Source of the DNA: Marinobacter sediminicola
GTDB taxonomy: Bacteria; Pseudomonadota; Gammaproteobacteria; Pseudomonadales; Oleiphilaceae
Direction: 5' to 3'
Length of the DNA stretch: 64,000 bases
NCBI RefSeq assembly: GCF_031157525.1
Contig: NZ_JAVIXR010000005.1
Coordinates: forward strand, 124,001 to 188,000
In this document: positions 37,366 through 46,151 of the stretch, piece by piece
Numbering within the stretch: the first letter of the stretch is position 1
Layout: every line of letters begins with the position of its first letter
Notes under the pieces: generated by a model
What the model was told of the DNA's origin: nothing
The model's input: only the letters and a program-made list of their open reading frames with translations
The model's database searches: none
Translations under genes and position numbers: made by a program

Positions 37366-38343
37366 ATGCACTTGCAGCGCTTTTTGAAGGCATCTGCCGT
37401 CGCCGCGACGGGGCTTTTTATCTCCGCGTGTGCCTCGGGGCCAAAGACCTCGGGTGCTATTGGCAGCTACCAGTGTGGTCAGCTGGATGTCACGGTTGCC
37501 AGCGCGGGCGATGGCGATTTACTGGGTGTTGATTACCAGGGCAAACGGCTACTCCTGAAACCAAAGCAAAGCGCGTCTGGTGAACTTTATGTGGCCACCG
37601 GAGATGATCAGACCCAGTTCTGGAGCAAAGGTGAGCGGGCCACCTTTACTGTAAAAGGTCAGACTTATCCCGAGTGTTTGCAGGCGGGTGCGCTGGAAAT
37701 GCCGTTTGAAGCTACTGGAAATGAGCCTTTTTGGCACATTCGTGTAGAAGGCGCGGAGCTGGTGCTAAACCGCCCTTATGACACCGGAGAGCCCGAAAGA
37801 GTTGCTCTGGAAACAACCGTTGCCAACCGCCACGGCCGGGAGTTTCGTGGTGAACTGGAAGGCCAGGAACTCACCATGAAAGTAGCCCGCCAGCTGTGTG
37901 AAGACAATATGTCTGGTGCCCAGTTTCCGGCTCAGGTTCGTCTGGAGTTGGATGGAGAGGTATTTCAGGGTTGTGGTGGTGATCCGGACCGCCTGTTCCG
38001 CGGTGCTGAGTGGGTGGTTCAAGACCTTGCAGGCGCAGGCATTATTGATCGCTCCCGTATAACCGTCGAGTTTTCTGAGGACAACCGCGTTGCCGGCAGA
38101 GCTTCATGCAACCGTTACGGGGGGCAGTACGAACTCACAGCCGAAGGGGTGAGTTTTGACCACATGTTTGCAACGAAAATGGCTTGCGCGCCAGCACTTA
38201 TGAACCAGGAAGATCGCTTTCTGGAGCTCCTGTCAAAGGTGAAGCTCGCAGCTATTGGGCGCAACGGTGAGTTGGTGCTGACAACGGACACGGGGGAGAC
38301 AATCACGGCGTTTCAGTCAACCGAGAACAAAGGCACCCCGTAG
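37366..38343 (+). CDS. Three-domain lipoprotein: MliC-like, COG3650-like and META (HslJ-like)
   Basis: 325 residues. Lipobox LFISAC gives lipidated Cys22. Residues 35-104 resemble MliC/membrane-bound lysozyme inhibitors (YQCGQLDVTV, LYVATGDDQTQFWSKGERATF). Residues 113-203 resemble the COG3650 domain (FEATGNEPFWHIRVEG, CEDNMSGAQFPAQVRL). Residues 215-320 form a META domain (WVVQDLAGAGIIDRSRITVEF, RASCNRYGGQY, ATKMACAP). META proteins such as HslJ occur in heat and antibiotic stress. A role in envelope defence or lysozyme resistance is inferred from the parts, not shown. Overlaps the convergent solute-binding gene by 31 bases. Confidence 0.8.
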   Translation: MHLQRFLKASAVAATGLFISACASGPKTSGAIGSYQCGQLDVTVASAGDGDLLGVDYQGKRLLLKPKQSASGELYVATGDDQTQFWSKGERATFTVKGQTYPECLQAGALEMPFEATGNEPFWHIRVEGAELVLNRPYDTGEPERVALETTVANRHGREFRGELEGQELTMKVARQLCEDNMSGAQFPAQVRLELDGEVFQGCGGDPDRLFRGAEWVVQDLAGAGIIDRSRITVEFSEDNRVAGRASCNRYGGQYELTAEGVSFDHMFATKMACAPALMNQEDRFLELLSKVKLAAIGRNGELVLTTDTGETITAFQSTENKGTP

Positions 38344-39152
38344 CCTGCAAGAATGTCATTGAGCCGGCCTGACTGTCGCAGATTTTTAATGCCTCCCGAC
38401 AGAATGCGGGCCAGCTCAGCAGCGTTCGGGTTTGCAGGTGAAAATGCTATAAAGAAGGGTGCCCGGTAAATTTCGCCGGCGTTGCGCGGCACCGGCAAAT
38501 CAGCCTGGTTCTGCAGTGCCCAGTTCATGACTAGCTCATCTTCTACAAAAACGTCTGTCCGGTGTTGATCAAGCAGAATAATCGCGCGGGCCAAGGGATC
38601 GGGGCCGGACAATAGCCATACGCTGCCCTGGTTTTCGCGGTTGCGCTCAATGTAGCTATCCAGTTCAGGTGAGTAGGAATAGCCGTTAATTGCGAGCAGT
38701 GTGTGCCCTTTCAGAGAGGCTATACCCTTATAGACCCACTGGCTTTCAGCGTTAGTGTACAGGTGTGTGCGTGAAACGCCGCTGGGTTCCTGGGGGAATA
38801 CGAAATTCGGCACATCCCCTCTAAATGCGCCTGCCACAGCATCGGCGTGGTTATCTTTGGCGAGTTGAATAGCTCTTGCCCAGCCTGTATTTATGTATTC
38901 GACGCGGTATCCAGCCTCAGCAAAGACCGCTCTTGCTATATCTATGGCGTAGCCCTCGCGGTCAGAGCCAGCGGTGCAGTTATGGGGGCACCAGGGATCT
39001 GCGGCAATAATAACGGTCAGCTTGTCGCGATCCGCAGCCAGGGAGTTATCAGGCTTGTCAGAGGTTTGAGATACACCGCTGGCTGGCTTTTCATCCGGGG
39101 GAGAGCAGCCAGCCAGGCTGATGAGTAAGGCTGCAAGTATCGCTCGAAACAT
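38313..39152 (-). CDS. Solute-binding lipoprotein, transporter family 3 type
   Basis: 279 residues from the ATG at 39152, which opens directly into a lipoprotein signal (LLISLAGC). An ATG at 39185 is possible; no convincing ribosome site marks either. The mature part (LTVIIAADPWCPHN, GYAIDIARAVFAEAGYRVEYI, ADAVAGAF, LYTNAESQWVYKGIASLKGHTL) is a family 3 periplasmic-binding fold for amino acid-like ligands. No permease or ATPase of that type is adjacent, so it may be a sensor-type or orphan binding protein. It lies 106 bases downstream of proV on the same strand. Confidence 0.75.
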   Translation of the reverse strand: MFRAILAALLISLAGCSPPDEKPASGVSQTSDKPDNSLAADRDKLTVIIAADPWCPHNCTAGSDREGYAIDIARAVFAEAGYRVEYINTGWARAIQLAKDNHADAVAGAFRGDVPNFVFPQEPSGVSRTHLYTNAESQWVYKGIASLKGHTLLAINGYSYSPELDSYIERNRENQGSVWLLSGPDPLARAIILLDQHRTDVFVEDELVMNWALQNQADLPVPRNAGEIYRAPFFIAFSPANPNAAELARILSGGIKNLRQSGRLNDILAGYGVPLFSVD

Positions 39153-39258
39153 GTCAGTGGCCAGAGTGTTTTTGGGCAGGAGCATATTGAAATAATAGAC
39201 TACGCACTCGCACTTTGTATCGGCCCCGAACAATGCGTCTAAGCTGCAGTGGCGTTGG

Positions 39259-40290
39259 TTAGCCGTTTGAGGGAACCAGCGCGCGTGTCAGTGCTTTCAT
39301 ACACAGGCTGCCCACTGCCTCGCCGTTGCGTACTACCCGGAATACCTTATCCGTATCGCCGCCAGATAAAGAAAGCACAGTTTCAAGATTGTCCTTCTCG
39401 GAAAGATCACCTGCATAATCTATATCCTTATCAACATCGCGGCTCATGATAGAGCGTACCCGAAGAACCCGTGCGCGATTGATATCGTTTATAAAGGCGA
39501 CAATATAAGGGTCGGTGGGGTTGAGCAGAATGTCCTGGGGGTCACCTTGCTGAACCACTTCCCCGTCTTTGAGTATCACCAGGTGATCGGACAGTTTCAG
39601 TGCTTCGTCCAGATCGTGGGTGATGAAAATAATGGTTTTCTGAAGTTCGCTCTGAAGCTCCAGCAGCAAATCCTGCATGTCTGAACGGATCAGGGGGTCC
39701 AGTGCAGAGAAAGCTTCGTCCATAAGCATGACGGGTGAGTTGGAAACCAGCGCCCGGGCTATGCCCACCCGTTGCTGCATGCCACCGGACAACTGATGGG
39801 GAAACTGGTTCTCGTTGCCCTCTAGCCCAACCCTGGCCAGCCACTTAACCGCTTCACTTTCGAAGTCTGCGACTTTTGAACCACGAATGTTGAGCGCCAT
39901 GCCAGCGTTTTCAAGCACCGTTTTGTGGGGAAGCAAGGCAAACTTCTGGAACACCATGGACATTTGTTCGCGCCTTAGTTGGCGCAGTTCTTCTTCGTTC
40001 AATTCGAGAACGTTCTTGCCATCAAGGCGAATTTCTCCAGCGGTAGGCTCAATAAGGCGGTTCAGATGGCGGATCAGCGTTGATTTACCGGAACCCGAGA
40101 GCCCCATGATCACGGTGATCTTGCCATCATAGATATCCACGTTGATGTCTCTCAGGCCCAGAACGTGGTTTTGCTGATCCAGAAGATCCGCCTTGTTCAT
40201 GCCCCGTTTTACATATTCAAGCGCTACGTCTGGCGTGGGACCGAAGATCTTGTAGAGGTTTTTGATGGAAATCTTTATGTCATTTTCCAC
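39259..40290 (-). CDS. proV: Glycine betaine/proline ABC transporter ATP-binding protein
   Basis: 343 residues. Long N-terminal arm before Walker A GLSGSGKSTLIRHLNRLI, then LSGGMQQRVGIARALV and VMLMDEAFSALDPL; C-terminal CBS region VLRVRSIMSRDV...VLSLSGGDTDKVFRVV. This is the ProV/OpuAA layout. GTG start at 40290 with GAGGACA upstream, nine bases after proW. Transports an osmoprotectant for growth at marine salinity. Confidence 0.93.
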   Translation of the reverse strand: MENDIKISIKNLYKIFGPTPDVALEYVKRGMNKADLLDQQNHVLGLRDINVDIYDGKITVIMGLSGSGKSTLIRHLNRLIEPTAGEIRLDGKNVLELNEEELRQLRREQMSMVFQKFALLPHKTVLENAGMALNIRGSKVADFESEAVKWLARVGLEGNENQFPHQLSGGMQQRVGIARALVSNSPVMLMDEAFSALDPLIRSDMQDLLLELQSELQKTIIFITHDLDEALKLSDHLVILKDGEVVQQGDPQDILLNPTDPYIVAFINDINRARVLRVRSIMSRDVDKDIDYAGDLSEKDNLETVLSLSGGDTDKVFRVVRNGEAVGSLCMKALTRALVPSNG

Positions 40291-40299
40291 GTGCTGTCC

Positions 40300-41334
40300 T
40301 CACTGCTTTTGGGTGGCATTGATGCGTGCCAGAGATGCTTTGGTAACCCGGTCAAGAACCACGGCCAGGATAACGATGCCGAGGCCGGCAACCAGGCCGA
40401 CACCGAGCTCCAGATTACGGATGCCGCGAAGTACCAGAACACCCAGGCCTGGTGCAGACACAAGCGAAGCGATAACAACCATGGCGAGGCTCATCATGAT
40501 GGTCTGGTTTACGCCAGCCATGATGTTAGGCAGAGCCAAAGGAATCTGAACCTTGTACAGCTTTTGCCGTGGTGTCATGCCGAAGGCATCAGCTGCTTCG
40601 ATCACATCCTTGTCGACCAGCCGAATACCAAGATTGGTTAGCCGCACCACCGGCACAATGGCGTAGAGGATAATTGCGATACCGTAGAGCTTGGATTCGG
40701 TCACGCTGAACAGGAAAGTCAGTGGGATAAGATAGACGAACGGCGGCAAGGTTTGCAGCATATCCAGAACCGGAATTGTAAGTCGCTCCATGGTGTTACT
40801 TCTGGACATGGCTATGCCTATGGGCACTCCAAACAGCACGCAAAGAAAGGCGCAGACGAAAATGATGGCAAGGGTCTGCATAGCGTATTCGTAGTAATCG
40901 ATGAACGCCAAAAGACAGATGCTGACGCCCACAAAAAGCACCAGTTTCCAGGATTTTGTGACCAGAAAAACGACCGCCAACATGATGGGAATAACGATCC
41001 ACCAAGGGGTATTGAGCATGCCGTAGAGGGCGCCGTCAAGTGCCCAGCTCAGTGGCTGGGTTAGCGGGTCAAGCACCAGGCTAAGGTTGTCTTTTACTGC
41101 GAGAAACCCCTCCTCAAGGCCTTTTGTAAGCTCCCTCGATTGAGGGAATGCGGCGCAGGAGTCGTTGAGAGTATCCAACGATGGGAATGGTACGTCCCAT
41201 AGCGATTCTGGCTCTGCATCTTTGCCCTTGGCCTTGGCGAGCAGATCAGCCATCGACATCGGGCCGTCTTCTTTACCTTTCGCGCACCAGTCTTTTAACC
41301 CAAGTGCTGAAAACAGGGAGTCGTAGGTTGCCAT
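40300..41334 (-). CDS. proW: Glycine betaine/proline ABC transporter permease
   Basis: 344 residues from the ATG at 41334 (an in-frame ATG at 41358 lacks a ribosome site; AGAGG precedes this one). A 90-residue hydrophilic N-terminal tail leads to about seven membrane segments (WWIVIPIMLAVVFLV, LVLFVGVSICLLAFI, TLAIIFVCAFLCVLFGV). The coupling loop DVIEAADAFGMTPRQKLYKVQIPLALPNIMAGVNQ carries the EAA-type motif. Shares an operon with proX upstream and proV downstream, with a hairpin in the proX-proW gap. Confidence 0.93.
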   Translation of the reverse strand: MATYDSLFSALGLKDWCAKGKEDGPMSMADLLAKAKGKDAEPESLWDVPFPSLDTLNDSCAAFPQSRELTKGLEEGFLAVKDNLSLVLDPLTQPLSWALDGALYGMLNTPWWIVIPIMLAVVFLVTKSWKLVLFVGVSICLLAFIDYYEYAMQTLAIIFVCAFLCVLFGVPIGIAMSRSNTMERLTIPVLDMLQTLPPFVYLIPLTFLFSVTESKLYGIAIILYAIVPVVRLTNLGIRLVDKDVIEAADAFGMTPRQKLYKVQIPLALPNIMAGVNQTIMMSLAMVVIASLVSAPGLGVLVLRGIRNLELGVGLVAGLGIVILAVVLDRVTKASLARINATQKQ

Positions 41335-41405
41335 CTTCGTATAGCCTCTTCTGCGCATTGGGAGTTATGCGCTACAAAATTCAATTGCTCTTATTGGAAT
41401 AAGTG

Positions 41406-41441
41406 CCCGGACGCGGCATCCTTGCGAATGCCGCGTCCGGG
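41406..41441 (-). other. Perfect 14-bp hairpin between proX and proW
   Basis: CCCGGACGCGGCAT (41406-41419) pairs fully with ATGCCGCGTCCGGG (41428-41441), loop of eight. There is no U-tract on the minus strand. It resembles the intercistronic stabilising or attenuating hairpins found after abundant binding-protein genes and could lower proWV relative to proX. Confidence 0.75.
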
Positions 41442-41456
41442 TCTCGGGCAGGCTAC

Positions 41457-42425
41457 TCAGTTCGAAAGAATGGCCGCAAGCTTCTTGCGGGCTTCGTCGT
41501 TCAGCCAGGTGGACCACTCATCACGATTGTTACTAAGGAAGTACACCGCAGCTTCTTCTGCTGAAGCGTTATTGGTGTCCATCCAGGCAAGCAGTGAGCT
41601 CATGGTGTCCGTTTTGAACGTCATTTTACTCAACATCTCGGCTACTTCTGGCTCACGATCCCTGAAATCGGTGGTAACAGAGGTGTAAACAGGTGCTGCA
41701 GGGAACTCGGACACCTTGGGGTTGTTTGCATCGGCCGTCTGATTCTTTTGGTGCACGTCTTTATTGTATTCGCCGAGTTCTACTCGGGTCATATCGAGCT
41801 TGCCAAGCGGCACAGTTGGGCCCCAATAGTAACCAAACCAGGGCTCGCCATCCTGAACGGCAGAGGCCATTGACGACGCCAGCGTTTCACCGGAACCGTG
41901 GTTGAACACTTTGATACCGGAATCTTCAAGGTCCAGAGCACGGATCAAGTTGTCGTTGACAATTCGACAGCCCCAGCCGTCGGTGCAGTTGTTGAAGCGT
42001 GAGCCGACCAGTTCAGGATTGGCCATAATGCCTTCGATGGTTTTCAGCTCAGGATGGGCATCGGCCAGGTATGTGGGAATCCACCAGCCTTCTACACCGC
42101 CGGGATCCAGTACTTTACCAAGCCGCTCGATCTTGCCTTCTTCTTCAAGGCGCAGGTAAGCCTCGCCTGCGGAGTTCAGCCACAGTTCAGTCACAATGTC
42201 CGGCTCGCCGTTTTCAGCAACCGATGTTACCGCCGGCACAGTGTCTGAAGGTACAACGGTTACATCGCAGCCATAACCCTGCTCCATGATGAACTTGGCT
42301 ACGTTGGTGACCACTGTATTGGAGGCCCAGTTCATTTCTGTGATGGATACTTCGCCACAGTTGGCTTGTGCCATGGCAGGCACAGATAGTGCACATAGCA
42401 GTGCAGCAGACGTAAGCTTTCGCAT
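41457..42425 (-). CDS. proX: Glycine betaine-binding periplasmic protein
   Basis: 322 residues. Signal peptide MRKLTSAALLCALSVPAMAQA, then NCGEVSITEMNWASNTVVTNV and EGWWIPTYLADAHPELKTI, with Trp-rich ligand cage segments (GYYWGPTVPL, EPWFGYY) as in OpuAC/ProX proteins. GGAG lies eight bases before the ATG; a longer in-frame ORF to 42578 has no homology. First gene of the proX-proW-proV operon. Confidence 0.93.
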   Translation of the reverse strand: MRKLTSAALLCALSVPAMAQANCGEVSITEMNWASNTVVTNVAKFIMEQGYGCDVTVVPSDTVPAVTSVAENGEPDIVTELWLNSAGEAYLRLEEEGKIERLGKVLDPGGVEGWWIPTYLADAHPELKTIEGIMANPELVGSRFNNCTDGWGCRIVNDNLIRALDLEDSGIKVFNHGSGETLASSMASAVQDGEPWFGYYWGPTVPLGKLDMTRVELGEYNKDVHQKNQTADANNPKVSEFPAAPVYTSVTTDFRDREPEVAEMLSKMTFKTDTMSSLLAWMDTNNASAEEAAVYFLSNNRDEWSTWLNDEARKKLAAILSN

Positions 42426-42768
42426 AGTCACTTCTCCGTTTGAGGGTTGGTGAATTCTGGTATCAGCTGTTTTAATGGTTGTTCTATTGCTGATATGGAG
42501 TAACCGGGAAAGGCTCTCTGGTTTGCAGTTTTCTGGCAGTGCTGGGAGTAAAACAAAGCGGCTCGTCTCGGTTATCACGTAGCTACAAGCATAAGGGTCC
42601 TGAGCTCAGTTACAAGGTTTTAACGAGAATGTGGCACTTGTGAAGACGTATTTTGGTGGCGGGTGGAGTTTCTGGACAGTTGCTTGACGCAACCTTGTTT
42701 TCGGGCCAATCTCTCGATTGCTTATACCCATGACCTACACTGATTTTTATGGAACGGAGCTGATAATA

Positions 42769-43386
42769 ATGAAGATTTTCGAAACAAAAACCGCCCCGAA
42801 TCCCCGCCGCGTGCGCATGTTTATGGCAGAGAAAGGGCTGCTTGAGAAGGCCGAATTCATCGAGATTGATTTGTTGAAGGGTGAAAACCGAACGCCAGAA
42901 TATGCCGCACGCAACCCTATGAAGAAAGTGCCGGTGATGGAATTGGACGACGGCACCTGTATTGCCGAAACCATGGCCATTTGCCGTTATTTTGAAGAAA
43001 GTTACCCTGAGACTCCAACGCTTCTGGGGAACACTCCTCTCGAAAAGGCGCTCATAGAGCAGTGGGTAAGGTGGGTCGAGTTTTACTTCTTTATGCCAAC
43101 AGGCATGTGCTTTCAACACACCAGTGGCTATTTCAAAGACAGGATGAACCCGATCAAGGAATGGGGTGAAGACTGCGGGAAGAGTGTTGGAAAGTTCATG
43201 GCATTTCTGAACAACCACCTCGCGGACAAGGAATACCTCTGCTGCGACCGGTTAACCGCTGCTGATATCAACGCGTTCACTACGGTAGCCTTCGCCCGTG
43301 TGGTGAATATCCGCATCCTGCCGGAACACACGCACCTTCAGGCATGGTATGACCGCGTCAAGGCTCGTCCGTCTGCGCAGGCTTGA
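42769..43386 (+). CDS. Glutathione S-transferase
   Basis: 205 residues from the ATG at 42769, which has GGAG nine bases upstream. N-terminal domain MKIFETKTAPNPRRVRMFMAE, KKVPVMELDDGTCIAETMAICRY (cis-Pro and ET of the glutathione site), then a helical domain with TAADINAFTTVAFA. Typical beta/theta-like bacterial GST. Divergent from the proX operon; its 3' end overlaps the convergent diguanylate cyclase gene by 29 bases. Substrate unknown. Confidence 0.9.
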   Translation: MKIFETKTAPNPRRVRMFMAEKGLLEKAEFIEIDLLKGENRTPEYAARNPMKKVPVMELDDGTCIAETMAICRYFEESYPETPTLLGNTPLEKALIEQWVRWVEFYFFMPTGMCFQHTSGYFKDRMNPIKEWGEDCGKSVGKFMAFLNNHLADKEYLCCDRLTAADINAFTTVAFARVVNIRILPEHTHLQAWYDRVKARPSAQA

Positions 43387-44542
43387 TATCGATTGCGGTT
43401 ACAGTCGGGTCCAAGCTGGGCGCGGCTATCGCTTCAATGCGGTTGCGCCCATTTTCTTTGGCGAGGTACAAGGCATCATCGGCGCGCTTTATGGCGCTTT
43501 CGATGTCACCAGTCCCTTGGCAGCTTGTCATACCCACGCTGATGGTTTGAGGAATGCTGTGCTCTCCGGCTTCAACGGGCTCGTCTGCAAGGGAAAGACG
43601 AGCTTTCTCGGCCACATGCAGGGCGCCATCCAGGTCAGTCTGCGGCAGGAGTAAAAGGAACTCTTCGCCACCCCAGCGACATAAGGCATCCTCGGCGCGA
43701 ATTTGATGCCCCAACCTGCGCGCGGCTTCCTGAAGTACGATGTCGCCAATGTTATGGCCGTAGCAATCGTTTACCACTTTGAACCGGTCCAGATCGCCAA
43801 GGATAAGGCTATATGTCGCACCGTAGCGCCTTGCTCTCGCGTGCTCCTGCTCCAACAGATGGAGCATGGCTCGTCGATTCAGTAGTCCGGTCAATTGGTC
43901 GGTGGTTGCCTGTTCCCTGAGCTGTTGCCGGGCCAGAAACTCGTCTTTCCGGAGTTGCCTCAGCGCTTCACTGAGCACGAATCCAATAACTATCATAACC
44001 ATCGGGTCAAACAAAAAGGGGAGCAGTGCCTTTGTAGCAATGCCCATTGCCAGCGCCACGAGTACAAAAATGGCCAGCGGCACCGCGAACAGGAGCCAAA
44101 ACTCTTTCGGGCCTCTAACCGAGAGAACGGTAACCCCGAAAAAGCTGATAACCACTCCGTTGGTTACTTGATAGATGTTTTCATGCTGCCCACTGTAGTG
44201 AACCAGAAACAGTGACAGTATCATGGACATCACCGAGAGCCCCATGGCTCGGAGCAGATAGCGGCTCTGGCACCTGGGTTTTCCGGTGTAGTGGGAGACG
44301 AGCGTTAGCAATGCACATAGCAAAACCGGTAACCGGCACGCAGCCTCGGTCAGCCACACGTCAGCGTTGTGGCTAAGGCGCAACTGGTGGGTAAACTGAT
44401 AAAAAACTACGGTGATCAATGGAACCCAAGCCGCAACAACGGCAACTTGTCGCTCTACTATCTGGATATGTGCCTCATAGGCCGTGCGCCATGGGGCCGG
44501 GATCTTTTTATACGGTGTTTTGGGGATTGAAATATTCACCAT
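43358..44542 (-). CDS. Membrane-bound diguanylate cyclase
   Basis: 394 residues. About six membrane segments in residues 32-190, then a coiled linker (LRQLRKDEFLARQQLREQ) and a complete GGDEF domain: TDQLTGLLNRRAM, GDLDRFKVVNDCYGHNIGD and the active-site GGEEF at 291-295. The inhibitory I-site R-x-x-D (RAED, 282-285) lies five residues before it, so product inhibition is expected. Makes c-di-GMP from GTP in response to an unknown signal sensed by the membrane part. Stand-alone gene. Confidence 0.93.
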   Translation of the reverse strand: MVNISIPKTPYKKIPAPWRTAYEAHIQIVERQVAVVAAWVPLITVVFYQFTHQLRLSHNADVWLTEAACRLPVLLCALLTLVSHYTGKPRCQSRYLLRAMGLSVMSMILSLFLVHYSGQHENIYQVTNGVVISFFGVTVLSVRGPKEFWLLFAVPLAIFVLVALAMGIATKALLPFLFDPMVMIVIGFVLSEALRQLRKDEFLARQQLREQATTDQLTGLLNRRAMLHLLEQEHARARRYGATYSLILGDLDRFKVVNDCYGHNIGDIVLQEAARRLGHQIRAEDALCRWGGEEFLLLLPQTDLDGALHVAEKARLSLADEPVEAGEHSIPQTISVGMTSCQGTGDIESAIKRADDALYLAKENGRNRIEAIAAPSLDPTVTAIDIKPAQTDEP

Positions 44543-44638
44543 GGTCTTTATCCGGCTGCCAGTAGTTTAGATCATCAGGCAATACGAAAATCGGTGCAAT
44601 AGCCCTCGAGGGGTAATTGTGTCGCAAAAGGAGACAGT

Positions 44639-45253
44639 ATGAGTAGGGCATCTCTTAAATGTGTTCTGGATGCAATTGACGAAGCAAATCGCGCCGACCC
44701 CAATGAGGAGGTTGTGGCAGGTGAATCCGTGCCCAGAGAGTATGCCTACAGTTTGCATATGACTCGCTGGCTTTATGAGCTGGAGCCAGACCCTTCAGAA
44801 CGAATGCAGATAGCCTGCCGTGCCCAGCATCTTGAACGCTGGAAGATGCCCCGCAGTGATTACCCGGAGGGCCGAAAGTCCTATTACGAGTGGCGTCTGG
44901 CCTGTGGGCGCATGCACGGGCGCAGGGCCGCTGAGATCATGGCGGAGTGTGGCTACCCCGAGAGCGAATGTGAGCGGGTTGAGGTGATTGTGACCAAGCG
45001 GGAGTTGCGTAAAGACGCAGACACACAGCTGCTGGAAGACGTCGCCTGTATGGTGTTTCTCGAGAAGTATTTTGCCCAGTTCTATGCGGATAACGCGGAA
45101 TATGATCGGGAAAAATGGCTCCGGATTGTGCGACGAACCTGGGGCAAAATGTCTCAACGCGCCCATGAGCGAGCGTTGGCGCTGGCGGTGAACCTGTCGA
45201 GCCATCTGCAGGCGTTGTTACAGGAAGCATTGACCCCTGAGACAGGTGATTAA
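44639..45253 (+). CDS. DUF4202-family protein
   Basis: 204 residues. Recognised by the sequence pattern of the family: DAIDEANRADPNEE, YAYSLHMTRWLYELEPDPSE, CRAQHLERWKMPRSDYPEGR, YYEWRLACGRMHGRRAAEIM and DVACMVFLEKYFAQF. The His and Asp residues in AQHLERW and ACMVFLE segments suggest an HD-domain-like metal enzyme, which is inference. AAAGGAG lies seven bases before the ATG. Located between the diguanylate cyclase and the iron-regulated response regulator; function unknown. Confidence 0.8.
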   Translation: MSRASLKCVLDAIDEANRADPNEEVVAGESVPREYAYSLHMTRWLYELEPDPSERMQIACRAQHLERWKMPRSDYPEGRKSYYEWRLACGRMHGRRAAEIMAECGYPESECERVEVIVTKRELRKDADTQLLEDVACMVFLEKYFAQFYADNAEYDREKWLRIVRRTWGKMSQRAHERALALAVNLSSHLQALLQEALTPETGD

Positions 45254-45287
45254 ACACGACACTTGAGGCACCTTTATTCGGTGCGTA

Positions 45288-45302
45288 TGATACTCATTAT
45301 CA
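45288..45302. promoter_or_regulatory. Fur box upstream of the response regulator
   Basis: TGATACTCATTATCA matches the 7-1-7 Fur site TGATAAT-N-ATTATCA with a single mismatch. It ends 21 bases before the response-regulator ATG, where it would block transcription when iron is plentiful. Confidence 0.75.
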
Positions 45303-45323
45303 TTTGATATCCGGTATCATTAA

Positions 45324-46028
45324 ATGGCTGTGCCTGCCAGTAACAACCCAAAAATCCTGATTGCCGAAAGTAACCTGGTCCTGAGGGACCAGTTGGCAAG
45401 CAAGCTGTCCTCCCGCGGGTATCGAGTACTACAAAGCCATGAAGGTGATCAGGCGTTGGTTGCCGCTCTGGCTCAACGGTTCGACTTAATCCTTCTTGAC
45501 GTTCTTTTACCAAAGATGACGGGTTTCGAAGTGCTCAAAAGGCTTCGCAAAACCAGTCAAACCCCAGTCATGATGCTGACTGCGTGCGATGCCGAGGATG
45601 AGCGCATCATGGGCTATAGGGAAGGCGCCGATGACTGCTTGCCCAAGCCTTTCAGCTTTACCGAATTGTTTCTGAGAATTGAGGCGCTGCTTCGACGAAC
45701 GCGAGGCGATACCGACCAAAGAGCTGAGCCATCAACATTGTTGATCGGTGAGCTGAAGCTGGATCGACAAAAACTACAGGTAAGCTTCCAGGGGAGGCTG
45801 GTGAGCCTCACCCCCATTCAGTTTCGCTTACTCTGGATTCTGGTTCTGCATCAACGAGAGTCTCTGAGCAAGCCCTACCTGTACCAAGTGGTGCTCGAAA
45901 AAGAGTTCAATCGGTACGACCGCAGCCTGGATATGCATCTTAGCCGCATCCGCCGCAAGCTGGTTGCGGCGGGGGTGGCCAGTGACCGCCTGCAAACCGT
46001 ACACGGCAAAGGTTACTGCTTTCTGTAA
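45324..46028 (+). CDS. OmpR/PhoB-family response regulator, orphan, next to a siderophore receptor
   Basis: 234 residues. Receiver domain with phospho-acceptor Asp59 (LILLDVLLP), Thr86 (MMLTA) and Lys108 (LPKPF); the acidic pair is Glu15-Ser16, weaker than the usual two acids. The C-terminal winged helix starts near 140 (LKLDRQKLQVSFQGRLVSLTPIQFRLLW) and ends SRIRRKLVAAG...GKGYCFL. No histidine kinase is adjacent. A near-consensus Fur box ends 21 bases before the ATG, which has no clear ribosome site. The second Fur box and TonB receptor follow, so it probably controls this iron locus. Confidence 0.88.
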   Translation: MAVPASNNPKILIAESNLVLRDQLASKLSSRGYRVLQSHEGDQALVAALAQRFDLILLDVLLPKMTGFEVLKRLRKTSQTPVMMLTACDAEDERIMGYREGADDCLPKPFSFTELFLRIEALLRRTRGDTDQRAEPSTLLIGELKLDRQKLQVSFQGRLVSLTPIQFRLLWILVLHQRESLSKPYLYQVVLEKEFNRYDRSLDMHLSRIRRKLVAAGVASDRLQTVHGKGYCFL

Positions 46029-46113
46029 AGCGATGGATACGTGACAGAGCGAGAGCAGATGTAACAAATGTAAAACCGGTTTCCTTAGCGACACAAGTTA
46101 TCGAGAATGCATG

Positions 46114-46132
46114 CCAAATACGAATCATTATC
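46114..46132. promoter_or_regulatory. Fur box upstream of the TonB-dependent receptor
   Basis: The 19 bases CCAAATACGAATCATTATC match the Fur consensus GATAATGATAATCATTATC at 13 of 19 positions, including an unbroken ten-base right half. Ends 19 bases before the receptor ATG. Confidence 0.7.
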
Positions 46133-46151
46133 ATGATGGAGTTTGGTCGCT

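Noticed and set aside
42610..43218. 202-codon minus frame across the GST gene
   Set aside because: Antisense to a complete GST with a ribosome site; no domain seen.
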